NCBI RefSeq assembly: GCF_949987535.1 | Contig: NC_080070.1 | Coordinates: 10,040,016-10,104,015, forward strand | DNA from: Balaenoptera acutorostrata | Lineage: Eukaryota; Chordata; Mammalia; Artiodactyla; Balaenopteridae | DNA: 64,000 bases | Reading direction: 5' to 3' | In this document: piece after piece, positions 1-11,695 of the stretch | Layout: every line of letters begins with the position of its first letter | How positions within the stretch are numbered: the first letter of the stretch is position 1 | Program-made: the position numbers and the translations under genes | The notes under the pieces: generated by a model | What the model was told of the DNA's origin: nothing | What the model saw: the letters and a program-made list of their open reading frames with translations, nothing else | The model's database searches: none

Positions 1-416
1 GGGTCATTTGTTTGGTTAGGGGACCTTCTCCATGGGAGTGGAGTGGGGAACTTGTAGTTAAGCCATTGGAGGCTGTTCTGGATTTTCCCAAATGTTGAGA
101 AATTCCATAAAAAGTAAAGTGTCATATGAAGAAATTTGAAAATGACTTATTATGAAATAGATTATATGTATTATAGAATGAGTGATTCCTAAACAATTAA
201 GGACTACTACAGAAATGATAGCCCAAATCTGTAAAAATAATGCCATTGAAGGCAAAAGTAAAAATGCCTGAGTGGCAGGAAAAATATGCACACATACTCT
301 CCCAGTCAACTCTGCTTGACAAAAAAAAAAAAAAAAAAAGAAGCAGAAGAGATCCACTGTTTGGGTAAGCTCGCATTTTATTAGTATAAACCAGTTATCT
401 CTTTCTGTAATGTGCC
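1..416. other. Unassigned sequence with an A-run
   Basis: No gene or repeat is recognised here apart from an A-run at about 320-338. The long minus-strand open frame across it owes a phenylalanine run to this homopolymer and is not supported as coding. Confidence 0.5.
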
Positions 417-603
417 AGGCAGGTAGCATGTATTTCAGGGCCAGAAGGTCTGTTACAGCTATTGAACTCTGGTGTAGCGTGAAAGCAACCATAGGTAGTA
501 CATAAATAAATTGGTATGGCTGTGTTCAAATAAAATTTTATTTATAAAAACAGCAAGTGAGCCAGATTTGGCCCATGGTGATAGTTTGACCATTACTGGA
601 CCA
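417..603 (-). mobile_element. hAT-type non-autonomous DNA transposon remnant
   Basis: On the minus strand the segment runs from a terminal stretch resembling a hAT-type inverted repeat, through the hallmark 'gggccaaatctggctcac' and 'gtttttataaataaaattt', to a degraded far end. This matches what I know of an old eutherian hAT/Charlie-like MITE with a 'ggccaaatcyggcc' core. Subfamily and exact ends are uncertain. It has no coding capacity; the 99-aa open frame overlapping it is a chance ORF. Confidence 0.5.
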
Positions 604-878
604 TATATTGATAACATTAAGTATACAATCAGAGAAACTCCAGGCCTCTGTTTGTATTCTTTATCAGGAGGCAAAGTATACCTTATCAAAACGTTTTTTC
701 TAAGAGAGAAAAAAAGTTTCATGTTAATATACATTACTTGTAGTAATGGAGGAAAATTTTTGAGTACAAATAAAAAGGCTTTAAAAGAATCTTTATCTGA
801 GTACTGTTAATTGTATTAACTTTTTATTGATTCCAATTATTAATATGCCATATCATTACATATTTAAAAGGCTTTTTT

Positions 879-1160
879 GGGACTTCCCTGGTGGCGCAGT
901 GGTTAAGAATCCGCCTGCCAATGCAGGAGACACAGGTTCAAGCCCTGGTCTGGGAAGATCCCACATGCCGCGGAGCAACTAAGCCCACGCACCACATCTA
1001 AGGAACCTGCGCTCTGGACCCCGTGAGCCACAACTACTGAGCATGCGTGCCGCAACTACTGAAGCCTGTGTGCTCTAGGGCCCGCGTGCTGCAGCTACTG
1101 AATCCCGTGCGCCTAGAGCCCGTGCTCTGCAACAAGAGAAGCCACCGCAATGAGAAGCCT
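879..1160 (+). mobile_element. CHR-type tRNA-derived SINE (3'-truncated)
   Basis: The element begins 'gggacttccctggtggcgca'. A pol III A box (tggcgcagtgg) lies at 892-902 and a B box (ggttcaagccc) at 935-945, followed by the tandem 'caactactga' body typical of the cetartiodactyl CHR family. It stops at 'gagaagcc' and lacks the distal part and A-tail seen in the other copies here, so the 3' end was lost to later deletion or unusual truncation. No convincing target-site duplication is visible. Confidence 0.93.
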
Positions 1161-1646
1161 AGGAATCATAAGATATATGTTATAATTGAAATCATAACCA
1201 GAGAATCCAAAAAATGAAAGTGTGGAATTTAACATTTTTTAATGGAGAAGAAAAATATATATCTGATTTAATCTTTACATAAGTACTGTGAGTTATAATG
1301 AAATATAGTCCCTTTCTCTTTTGTAATAATAAATGAGATAAGACTAAAAGTACCCATTTATTTTAGATAATAAGATTAGCATAGTGTGAAGAAATTGACT
1401 GTGCCATTTTTGTCTTCTTTAAGAATGACAAAGACAATTATAATATAAGGTTTTCAAATTTCAAGACTATTTAGCAGTGGAAATAAGTTTATATAAGTTT
1501 AACATTTTCTTTTTTTTTAAAGGTATTATTTTCACTCATCTAGACATGCCTACACCATTCTTCACAATCAATAATGGAAATTAAGAGTGATCTGCACATA
1601 ATTAAAGGTCATGTTAGAGGATTATCACATGCCTTTCAAAGCCAAC
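1161..1646. other. Unassigned AT-rich DNA
   Basis: No coding signal or recognisable repeat family is seen. Confidence 0.5.
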
Positions 1647-2028
1647 TGTTATGGACTGAATTGTGTTTCCCAAAAATTCACAATGTAGCCCTAACTCCCA
1701 CTGTGATGGTATTTGGACATGGGGCCTTTGGGAGATAATCAGGTCTTGATGAGATCATGAAGATGGGTCCCTCATGATGGCATTAGTGCACTTTTAAAAA
1801 GAGATCCCAGAAAGCTTGCTTCTCCTCTCTCTCTCCCTCTTGATTATATGAACAAAGAGAGAAGGTGGTCATCTGCAAGCCAGGAAGAGAGTCTTCAATG
1901 AGGAACCAGATCTGCTGGAACCTTTATCTTGGACTTCCCATCCTCCAGAATTGTGAGAAAATAAATTTCTCTTCTTTAAGCCCCCAGTCTATGGTATTTT
2001 GTTATGGCAGCCTGAACAGAGTAACACA
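1647..2028 (+). mobile_element. Solo LTR, ERVL-MaLR (MLT1/MST-like)
   Basis: This is a 382-bp element starting TGTTATGG and ending AACACA (TG...CA termini), with internal blocks 'ggggcctttgggagataatcaggtc', 'cttggacttcc' and 'ctccagaattgtgagaaaataaa' that characterise mammalian-apparent LTR retrotransposon LTRs. A polyadenylation signal AATAAA lies at 1960-1965, close to the 3' end as expected for the R region. No internal retroviral sequence is attached, so it is a solo LTR. Flanking pentamers (ccaac/tcaat) match only at three positions, in keeping with great age. It is non-coding and ancient. Confidence 0.8.
1960..1965 (+). promoter_or_regulatory. LTR polyadenylation signal
   Basis: AATAAA lies about 63 bp before the LTR 3' end, in the usual position for the poly(A) signal of MaLR LTRs. 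Confidence 0.6.
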
Positions 2029-3769
2029 TCAATAATTTTGTTTCAATAAATAACTCCATAGGATATAAATGTATTTTGCTTGTATTCAGTTCAAAATCGC
2101 AGAGCTGAACTCAATGCTCTAATGACTTTCTTTAAGTAATTTATTTATGTGAGACTTTAGTTATGTTTCTCTTAATTCCTCTGCCCATTCCCTTTTTATT
2201 CAATAGTACTCACTAGAGTTAGTGTGGTCCATTACCATGTTTTAGAAATAAATAATGTGCTCTATTTTAGTCCTGAAGTTATTTTACACAGTGCATTGAA
2301 AATTCAAACCAAAAGCTTGAAGCAATTCTATTAGATTTTGGACACTTAAAATATCAGAAAACAGATTAGAGAGGGAGATCAAGGAAGCTAGAGGCAGAGA
2401 CCACTAATTGACTGTCAGGAAATGATACAGGCTTACACCAAAGAATAGGGAGTAGGGATGGAGAAAAGAGACAGATGGGAGAGATACTAAGAAGGAAACA
2501 TCATTGGGATTTTAGTGACATAAGATATGACAATGGAGCTTTCACTTATTTCTCTTCCAACCACTGAAATGTCTCTTCTTTTTCTACACTTAGACTAAGC
2601 TGTGCAGAAAGTGAAATCCCTGGTGCTGTGCCCTCCTTCTATGTCTGCTTCCCCTGAGAGTAATCTGGACTGCCATAGATTTGTCTGCATGAAAGATGAC
2701 TTAGTGTTAATAGCACTGATCTCTCTGTCTCTTTAACCAACTGCTAGTAGACTACCTCTCATGACCATGCTGGCAGTTTCTGAAGCTTACTATGATAAAA
2801 TGGAGCTCAACATCTTCCCCCCTAAAAGTAGCATCTCACCATTATCATTAAAAAAATTCCAACAGTCATGCTCTAGATTTTTCCAGAATGACGATATTTT
2901 GTTCTTTTTATTATTCTCCCCTATACTCACTACATCTATTAGGCATTCTAGTCTTACGTGTCCTTTATTGCATTTCCAGCCAAAACTTTTTGCTAATGTC
3001 CCTTTCTGCCCTTTTCTACATAGTGTGCTATACCTTAGGAAAACAGAAAGCTTTTCTTTTTATCACTACTTCAAGACTAAACTCAAGGTTTTTAGGAATG
3101 TAAAATCACATTTATCTATAAGTTTGACAGAAAATTTTTTTGCAGTAGGTAATAGTTTTAAGTTGGTAGGATGATCACCTATTAAAAGAATCTAATACAA
3201 TTGTGTATGTAAAATAAATCAAATTTTATATAAAAGAAAAAATATCTTATTAGAGAGACTAGGGCAGAGAAATTCAAATAGATTTTTCAGTAGTGCAACT
3301 ATAGATATTTTTAGACGCATGAATTTTTAGGTGCCAAAGTATTAAATCTACTTGTACCAAAAAATGTCTATTATAGATAGGCTAATGAAGATGTGATTAT
3401 TAAAATCCACTTCTTAAATGAATCCTTTTATTTATCTATTTGTTATTCTTTCTATATGTTCAAATATTGGTAAATCCTTAATCCAATGATTCTCATGAAT
3501 TGTGAGTTTTCTGAGCTGGAAATTAGCATTTTATTTATTTGGTATTGTAAACTACCAATTAAAAAACATAATAAAAGCAAGAAATGATAAAGATAATATC
3601 ATTGTGAAACTTACTGATTATAAGATACAAAAATATCTTCACAAATCTAAAAACACCTCAGCAGAACTTGAAGTTCTTCCAGAATTGGCACAGAAAGATC
3701 TTAAAGGTTTGAAAATATATGTATATTATTTATAAGAAATGTTTTTGCTGTACTTATAATTCAAACATC
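2029..3769. other. Unassigned AT-rich DNA
   Basis: Nothing recognisable was found. Open frames at 2761-3174 (137 aa) and 3502-3735 (77 aa) have no domain that I recognise, no clear splice context and ordinary AT-rich composition, so they are not called as genes. Confidence 0.5.
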
Positions 3770-4180
3770 AGGACAGTAACCAAATGTCCATCACCTTCTT
3801 AATGAACAAACAAATTGTGGTATATCTGTACAATTTAAACCAATCAGAAAGTTTCCATGAAACAGCAAGAATCTCAAATGCAATATGCTAAGTGAAATAT
3901 GCCAGACTGAAAAGCTATATACTGTATGGTTACATTTATATATCATTCTGGAAAAGGCAAAACTATCAAGAAAGGATAGAGATCAATGGTTGTCAGAGGT
4001 TGAGAGTGGGGTAAGGTGATTGACTGAAAAATACAGGAGGAAATTTTTGGTGCAATGGTCAAGTTCTATATTTTTATTTTGGTAGTGATTACGTGAATAT
4101 ATGCATTTGTTAAAAATCAGAGGAACTGTGTCACTAAGAAGTGTGAATTTTATGTATGTAAATTTTTAAAATTTAAGGTT
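3770..4180 (+). mobile_element. Ancient L1 3' end (end of ORF2 plus 3' UTR)
   Basis: Degenerate L1 sense sequence is visible: 'caaatgtccatcacc', 'tgctaagtgaaatatgccag', 'actgtatggttacatttat', 'ggttgtcagaggttgagagtgggg', then the 'gtgattacgtgaatatatgcatttgttaaaaatcagaggaactgt' 3'-UTR block (quoted in parts because this order is what identifies it). All frames are disrupted. This is an L1M-age fragment and carries no intact coding sequence. Confidence 0.7.
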
Positions 4181-5089
4181 TTATTATACCAAGACCAGAT
4201 TTAGTCCAGGCATGCCAGGAAATTTCAACATGAAGCTTCAATATGAGGTAATCTATTAGTATAATTCATCACATGTGATTTTGATAGAAGCCTGAAAGGT
4301 AATTTGTAAAATTGGAAATTTAACCTCCACCTATAAAAGGATTTAAAGGAGAAATTGGAGATAATTTCTCAAAATCATTAACAGAATTAAAAATTGAAAG
4401 AAAATATCTTTAGTACTAAACAGAACTTATGTGGAAGAAACTACAAAACTTGGAGTTGCATAAAATGAGATAGAATTAATGGAAAGACATAATTGAAAAT
4501 ATTTTTAACTTCCTACATTTGTGAGAAAGTCCCAAGAAATGTAACACAGGTGAAATGATTAATTTATCACAGATTCTATATCATATAATATGTAATTTTA
4601 AAAAGATATGCCCACTAAATCTACATGCATAGTAAAGAGACAGGAAGAATGGCAAAGTGCCTTATTTCCAAGCTATAAAAGCCTTAGAACTGTGAATTTA
4701 AAATAACTCAATAAAAATACTAGGAGAACTTATAAGATGTGGTCGTTGCCCTTAGCTCCTTCTCTTCCATAAAAACTGCAAGTAAAACTCATATGCATTT
4801 TATTATTCATAAAAACAAGCCATTGCTGACTGCTTAGCAAATAGAACCACAAAGGGCAGGAACAAATACTGTGAGAAAGGCAAGATAGCTCATTCACAAA
4901 CTAATCAGAGCAACTTCTTCCTCACTTCTATGATTTTGGACGCATCCTCATTTCCATTGGATAAAAATATAAATGTTGGTAAGCCATTCAGAAATGCATC
5001 AATGAAGTAAACACAGAAGCAGACTTTGAGTTCAGGGACCTTCACTATAGTTATCTTATTTTGATGAAAATAATGTGTTGCTACCCAAG
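4181..5089. other. Unassigned AT-rich DNA
   Basis: No repeat family or gene is recognised. A 92-aa minus-strand frame (4905-5183) contains a short GLPTFIF-like string reminiscent of thioredoxin folds, but it lacks a CxxC motif and has no gene context. Confidence 0.45.
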
Positions 5090-6200
5090 GACCTATTTTT
5101 ATTTTTTTAACTTTCGATTTGGAAGTAATTTTCAACTTACAGAAAAATTGCCAAAATAAAATTTGTACAAAGAACATCCACATATTCTTTCCCTGGATCC
5201 ACCTATTTCGAGCATTTTACCTTATTTGTTTATTGCTTTCATTCTCTATTTACATATACACACTTGTATATATAATTTACACACGTGCACTCACACACAC
5301 GTAATTTTTTCCTGAATCACTTGAGGAATAGGTTACATATATCATGGCTCTTTACCCCTAAATACTTCAGTAAGTATTTCCTAAATATAGCAATGTCCTC
5401 TTACATAACCACAGTACTATTATTAACCTCAAAAGCTTTAACATGAATATAATAACAATACATGAAAATCCATTTATATTTCAGTTTTGTCAAATAACAC
5501 AATAATATTCTTTATAGGAGTTTTGTTTTGTTGCTTGTTTTTTTCCAGTATAGGATCCAGTCTAGGGTCAGGAATTGTACTTAGTTGTCACACCTCTTTG
5601 GATTTCCTTAATTTGGATTATTTACACAAGCTTTCCCTGTCTTTTATGACATTAACCTGTTAAAAAATGCAGCTGCCCCCTTCTTTGCTTTTGATAGAAA
5701 CGTCCTCATTTTGTGCTTTTGTGGTGTGTACTTGTGATTAGATTAGATGTTTTCATTCTGAGCAGGATAATTGCACAGGTGATGTGTCCTCAGGGTATCC
5801 TAACTGAAGATACATGATATTCATCTGTCCCTTACTGTAGAAATTTGCTTTGGTCACTTGAACAATTATCTTTAAGTATAATTATTTTCCTTCATAACTA
5901 GTAAGTAGTCAGTTGGGAGAAATTTTAAGACTGCAAATATTCTGCTTCTCATCAAAACTTTTCCCCAGATCTAGCATTCAGTGGTGATTCTTGGCTGATC
6001 CAATCCCTACTATGAGGATAGACAAATAATGATTTCCCCACTTGACCTGCACCTAGACATTTACAAGGTGGCCTTCCGCTTTCTACTTAAGCAAAAGACC
6101 TCCCTTCTCTCTTATTTACATCTCTTTGTATGCGTGCATGTATGTATATATTCATTTGTCTGCTCATTATCAATATGAAATCATGAATTTCAGTTTTTTC
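5090..6200. mobile_element. Ancient interspersed repeat, class uncertain
   Basis: The segment matches a pattern I remember from old mammalian repeats: 'tacagaaaaattgccaaaat', 'tccctggatccaccta', 'ggttacatatatcatgg', 'cctaaatacttcagtaagta', 'acataaccacagtac', 'gttgtcacacctctttgg'. It probably derives from an old L1 (L1M-class 3' UTR or internal region), but the class is from memory only and orientation is not settled. A short (CA)n patch lies around 5280-5300. No reading frame survives. Confidence 0.4.
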
Positions 6201-6554
6201 AATGACTTATAATTCATTATTGTACTTAATTTTTATAATAATCCCAGTTTTGACTAGTGGGAACCCTTTTGCACTAGCTTTTGTAGCCATGTTTAATGAT
6301 CCTGCTTGCTTTTTTTTTTTTTTTAAGCACTTTTTAATTTCTGGAACAAGGAGATGTTCCAAGTTTACCCTGTAATTACTCTTTCTCAAACTTGGAAGGA
6401 GCCAATAGCTGAGGAATCCTGGTTCAAAGATCAAGAGATCAGTTTGGTCATTCAGATGGACTCTCAGGCCACTGTTAACATTTTTCTGACTTTCTGCTCA
6501 AAATGAAGCCATAGAAGTTAGTTGAAATGACAAATATTAATTGTGCATTTATTT
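6201..6554. other. Unassigned DNA with a T-run
   Basis: A poly-T run lies at about 6309-6324. Nothing else is recognised. Confidence 0.5.
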
Positions 6555-6790
6555 ATTATGTTCCAGGCACTGCAAATGGATTTATATATATATATATATA
6601 AATTCAAATATATAACATTAACCTAAAAAGTATTGCTATTGCTATTTTACAATGATAAAATGATACCATCTATATAATTAACTGATCCAAGTTCATTTAA
6701 AAATTAATTGCCAGAACTGGTTCTGAACTTGGTTTTGTTTACCAGCAATTCAAGTCCTTATCCTGTTACACCAAGTTCTAGTGCCATGGT
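6555..6790 (-). mobile_element. MIR SINE fragment
   Basis: Diverged MIR core in reverse orientation: 'tgttccaggcactg', 'attttacaatgataaaatgatac', then 'gttctgaacttggtttt' and 'ccttatcctgttacacc'. A (TA)n stretch has expanded inside it near 6580-6602. MIRs are ancient tRNA-derived SINEs no longer mobile. Confidence 0.65.
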
Positions 6791-7499
6791 AACAATATGC
6801 ATTCAGTGAAGCAGAGTATAATCTAAAAGCAAAGTTTAAGAGGATAAGGCACGCAGGTTACCCAGGATTTATTGTGTTAGGCATTTTCCTGAGTAGTCTG
6901 TGGGTTGGTTTATAAAATATTCAATAGACTTGCAGTTGTAACATGAGTTCTTTTCTTTAAGCAAATAGAAGGCACATAATACTTAAAAGTACTTTCCAAT
7001 GATTATTGCTAGAAAGAAAAAATGAGGTCAAGTTAGAAAGATCCTATCCAGAATACACTTAGAGTGAACTTGTCCAGGTGTCCAGTCTGCCTAAATATCG
7101 TTCATACAAAACTCCTGGGATATTTCAGCGTGTTTTTCTAGTTTTACGGCTTCTCTCACCTATTGTGAATTGATAGATACTGAGTTTGGCTCATATGTGC
7201 TCCCGTTTATAACAATCTTTTATGCCAGAGTAATCTCTTTTTTTTGTTTTTACCTATTTTATTCTTTTTTTTTTAAAATGCAGACTTGATCACATAACCT
7301 CTCCCTTAAAACTGTGTTAATATGGAGTATCAGGAATTAAGAGTCTCAGCTAACAGAAGTCCTGGGCATGCTTTCTGCTAGGTTCAACTGGTCAGCTTTG
7401 CTTTCCTCTGACGCATATGTTGGTAATTACAGGTAAGATTTATGGCAAAGGAACCGTGGGTATAGTACAGGAAAGCATATGTTTTGGGCCACCATTTGT
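6791..7499. other. Unassigned DNA
   Basis: No gene or confident repeat is seen. T-rich runs occur around 7237-7275. Confidence 0.45.
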
Positions 7500-7650
7500 T
7501 AGTATGAGACAAGCCATGCGCCCTCAGTGGGCTTTAGTCTTTGGGATGTACAATGGGTACATTCAAATTTACTCTGCCTACATCACAGAGCTTTTGCTGT
7601 GATGAAATGACATAATCCATGTGAAAGTACTTCGGAAACTGTGAATTTTT
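7500..7650 (+). mobile_element. MIR SINE fragment
   Basis: MIR 3' half in sense order: 'cctcagtgggctttagtctttggga', 'acaatgggtac', 'ttttgctgtgatgaaatgacataatccatgtgaaagtact', which follow the MIR blocks for 'cctcagtttcctcatctgtaaaatggg' and 'aatacatgtaaagcgctt'. It is diverged; boundaries are approximate. Confidence 0.55.
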
Positions 7651-9829
7651 AGGCAAACTTTTTTTAGTCAAACTACTTTATTCTTTGTGGAATTATCATT
7701 ATTAACATCCAGAGCTGGAGAAAAAGCCTCATCAAATGAACACACGTAAGAATCATTGCAGAATATTTACAAGTGTTGTATCTGGAGATGAACAATTTCA
7801 TGCACTACTCCTGAAATCCTTTTCTGTCTACTCTCAAAAGCTACCTAGTTCTAATATTGCCAAAAACAATTTGATAAACAAATTATTAGGAAATGATAAT
7901 ATTTTGTTCTGTGCCTGAAGCAAATCATCTCATATACCAGCTGTGAGCAAGGAACACCAGAAATCGGTTTCACACACATTTTCTTTATGAAGACCTCCCT
8001 GCAACATTTAATGATGACGAATTGCTTCCAATGGGGCAAATAAAAATGGTTATTGTGGACAGTTTGATGGATAGAACTTTTGATGATCTGCTGATCTGCT
8101 AGCAGCTACTGTTAAAATTGCATTTAACATACTAAAAGGAAATTTCCTTTTGTCACCACAGCAAATCCACGTCTAAAGAAAGGCCCTGACATAGGAAAGG
8201 CTGGAGAAACAAGCAGCCTATACAACCGATGAAGCAGTCAGAAGCAGAGGTGTCGAGCTGAAACATATAACAGGGCTCAGCAGGGCCATGTAGGGGGTTA
8301 AGGTCAGTGTTGTTATTAGCAGGAGGAAGTTAGTGAAGTGTAGGTGCTAGGGTTGATTTGCAGAGCAATCAAATAAGGTAGAACACTGTCGTTTTAAACA
8401 GGGAAGACTTACAATTAATTCAGACAAGGTCAAGTGGCTCTAGAATTGGGAAAGTGAGAAGAAAAGAATCTGGAGTATAGGCAGAAGTTCCCGCAACAGT
8501 CATTAAGACTTCCGGAACAAAAAGACCAGGTCAAAGCTCTAAGCAGCAAGAAACCAGAATCCAACAAGGATTTTATGTTATAGCACAGAAAGCTCCCAGC
8601 AAGCAAGAACTTTGACACGGAAATAGCCATCTTCTGAGGCAGCTTTAAAAAAATCCTTCATTCCCAAGATAATATTTTTTTCTAAAAGTATGGGCAGTTT
8701 AATACTCATAGGATTGTGGAAGATCAAGATAAATTATAGATAGTACAGGAATTCATCAGAATCACTCCTCAGATTCCCTCAATATACCCTATGCCCCCAG
8801 AGTTTAGCTCTAACACCTGAATCCTTAACCCAGCTTGATGCCATGGCAAAGCAGTGAGAAGGATTCTGGAACAGTCACCCTTGCCCTAAAATGCTGTGTT
8901 AGGATCATATTTTCTTTGACTTCAACTTTTTACTAGAAATCATAAAACAAATCTAGTGTAATAAAAATAGTTGAAATGGGCTATTGACCTATATATCACA
9001 GAGGCCCAAATGTCCTCGGAACTCTGGGGTTTCAGCTGAATCCCTGTCTAAGTTCTTCAGGAATTTCAAAACATGTTTCCCCCTTAAGGATACATACACA
9101 CTCACTTTTGTGACAATGTTGTGGTCTCCCTCCATAATAAAGGGATAACAGGAGAGATATAGCTCTATCAGGTAGGGTATATCATTCCTTAAAATGGTCT
9201 TAACATAAGGTTCTATCAGTGTACAAGTGATATCTGAAATATAAGTTTTTTCTGAATTTAACCACAATATTACCTGTGACTTCTAGTGGCTTGTGTCAGG
9301 AAACTGCCATTTGGGAAGAAAGCTTTAGGACATGTAAATGCTAAATAGGAAATCTTCCAGGATTGTGATTCCCCAAGTCAAATGTATGAAGGTACAACCT
9401 GGGGAGCTAATGAAAATGTAAATTATCCAGAGATTGGTCTGTAAGTCTGCTTATAGTTGAAAATCAAAATTCTCTCCAACACCTCTAGTGATTCTAATGA
9501 TGGTTGGACCATAATAGGGTTTTTAAATTTAATCCCCATAGAAAATTAAAGTATCAGTCCCTTTCTTTAGAGCTTAACTCCAGCTGAAAATAACTTCATG
9601 GAAATATTTTAATGTTATCATTTCACGTGCTAATTATGTATTTATTAAATGCTTGTGATATGCAAGATACTGTGCCTTATGAAGGAAGGAAAAAAACACG
9701 AAATACATAATCATTTTCCAGAAAGCAGATTCTCTAAGTGAGAATTGTGGGCTATCTGTACATAAATTGTGTCAGGTATTTTTATTAAAAAAAAAGATTT
9801 CAGAGCGCCCCCCAGAACCAATCAATACA
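7651..9829. other. Mostly unassigned DNA
   Basis: No gene is recognised. A short segment around 9395-9430 ('cctggggagctaatgaaaatgtaaat') could be a MER5-type hAT fragment, but the match is too short to call. Confidence 0.4.
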
Positions 9830-9935
9830 AATCTATAGTAATGGATCCCAGATGTCTTCAATTTTTCAAGACCTATTCGGCTGATTGTAACGCACTCTTA
9901 GTTTGAGAACCACCTGCTTGCTTAGATCACGTGGC
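9830..9935 (+). mobile_element. Possible MER5-type hAT MITE end
   Basis: The segment ends in 'cttagtttgagaaccacctg', which resembles the terminal inverted repeat of MER5A/B-like elements. The interior is too diverged for a firm assignment. Confidence 0.35.
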
Positions 9936-11170
9936 AGTAACGTGCTGACTACACGGGTAAATGAGGAGGAACGTTTAGAATCAGGAAGGGCCAGAAGGAG
10001 TTTGTTGCCTCAATTCAGAGAAAGAAAAGGTAAGTATTAAGGATGAAAATTACCAATATGTTTGGATATCAAATGTGGGGTGAGAAGGGTGCGAGGGAGA
10101 TAGTGTTCGTGAGAGGGAAGAATCCGTTTATGTTGACTCTTAGGTTTCTGGTCTGAGAATCTGAATTGTTATCCAAGGTAATTCAGGAAAACGGGCATGT
10201 TTCAGGAAGTGGGGACCAAAGTCACTGCCCAAGGAACCAATAAAACGTAACCTTCTGGACCCTTTCAAATCCTGGGTGAGCACGTGGCCATATTCTTGTA
10301 AATGTTACAAAAGTAAGATTTAATTTTTTCTTGTTTTTAAAGAGGATTCTCCCGATTTTATAGGCTTTACGTCTCACAGAACTTCCCACTAGAGTTGGGA
10401 AATAATGGTGTTGGATTTACATAGTACCTGAGTGACTTCCAACTAATGTTGTCTCCTAGGAAATTTTACATACTTCTCTAATAATAAAGACGATATTTTC
10501 TTATAACCTGGCCGTTCAAAAATAAGCAATATACAAACATAAAAACAACTGTACTTCACTCCAAGATATTGTCAAACATATTATACAATGTGGCTTGGTA
10601 TGTGTGTTTAGAAATTAATTCTTCATAGAATTATCTGTCAAGAAACTGATATTTTCAGAAAAACTCATTTACTTCCTTGTATCAGTGAATGAGTATCAAA
10701 TAAACTAGCTTTATTTCCTTTTGTCTGTCACTAAGCACAAAGTTCTAAGCTTTAAGTTGCAGAAATTATTTAATTTATAAAAATTAGCAGTTGGTCCATT
10801 TTAGTATATTTTAGTTTTTCATGATTTTAGTATATTTTTGAGTCTTTTAATGTGTACTTTTAATTTTTCTGCTGAAGCATCTTTTAGAGTTGGAGGGGTG
10901 GGATTTAAATTTATACATTCTTGTACTCACACACATCTTTCACCAATGTTCCAAACTAATTTTTAAATTTTGTGTTTTTTTAATACAAATGGAAAATCCT
11001 TATTAAAAAATATTTTTCTCATTAGCTATTATGATTCTCTATTTTAAATATTTAAACATGTATGTCCAGTTTATAAATCTTCAGGAGACTAAAAATATGT
11101 GGCCTCCAGTGCACCACACTTATTTGCACTTGTTACTTCATTTAAAAGTATTTATAATTTTGGTCACCTT
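9936..11170. other. Unassigned AT-rich DNA
   Basis: No coding region or confident repeat is recognised. Confidence 0.5.
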
Positions 11171-11182
11171 ATGAATGCACTT

Positions 11183-11683
11183 CTTTTAAAAAAAATTTTA
11201 TTGGGGTATAGTTGACTTACAATGCTGTGTTAGTTTCAGATGTACAGCAAAGCAAATCTGTTATACGCATACATATATCCCCTCTTTTTTAGATTCTTTT
11301 CCCATATGGGCCATTACAGAGTATTGAGTAGAGTTCCCTGGGCTATACATTAGGTCCTTATTAGTTATCTATTTTGTATATAGTAGTGTGTATATGTCAA
11401 TCCCAATCTCCCAATTTATCCCTCTCCCCCCTTATACCCAGGTAACCATAAGTTTATTTTCTACATCTGTAACTCTATTTCTATTTCATAGATAAGTTCA
11501 TTTGTAGCCTTTTTTTTAGATTCCACATGTAAGCAATATCATATGATACTTGTCTTTCTCTGACTTACTTCACTCAGTATGACAATCTCTAGCTCCATCC
11601 ATGTTGCTGTAAATGGCATTATTTCATTCTTTTTATGGCTGAGTAATATTCCATTGTGTGTATGTACCACATCTTCTTTATCC
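11183..11683 (-). mobile_element. 5'-truncated L1 (3' end, about 0.5 kb)
   Basis: On the plus strand it starts with an A/T-rich tail and 'ttttattggggtatagttga', the reverse complement of an artiodactyl/cetacean L1 3' UTR, and runs into the C-terminal ORF2 region ('ggctgagtaatattccattg', encoding [13 protein letters not shown] residues on the minus strand). It is bounded by a 12-bp direct repeat ATGAATGCACTT at 11171-11182 and 11684-11695, the expected target-site duplication. It was dead on arrival through 5' truncation. Confidence 0.9.
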
Positions 11684-11695
11684 ATGAATGCACTT

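Noticed and set aside
58..492. 144-aa minus-strand frame
   Set aside because: Contains a phenylalanine run from a homopolymer, overlaps a hAT remnant and has no recognisable domain.
892..945. tRNA-like A and B boxes
   Set aside because: They are the internal pol III promoter of a CHR SINE; the sequence cannot fold into a functional tRNA and is not called as a tRNA gene.
1647..2028. Possible full endogenous retrovirus
   Set aside because: Only a single LTR is present; no gag, pol or env sequence and no second LTR within range.
2761..3174. 137-aa plus-strand frame
   Set aside because: No domain, no splice or Kozak support, AT-rich composition like the surroundings.
4905..5183. 92-aa minus-strand frame with a short thioredoxin-like GLPTFIF string
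   Set aside because: No CxxC motif, no upstream fold elements, and the similarity is only a few residues.
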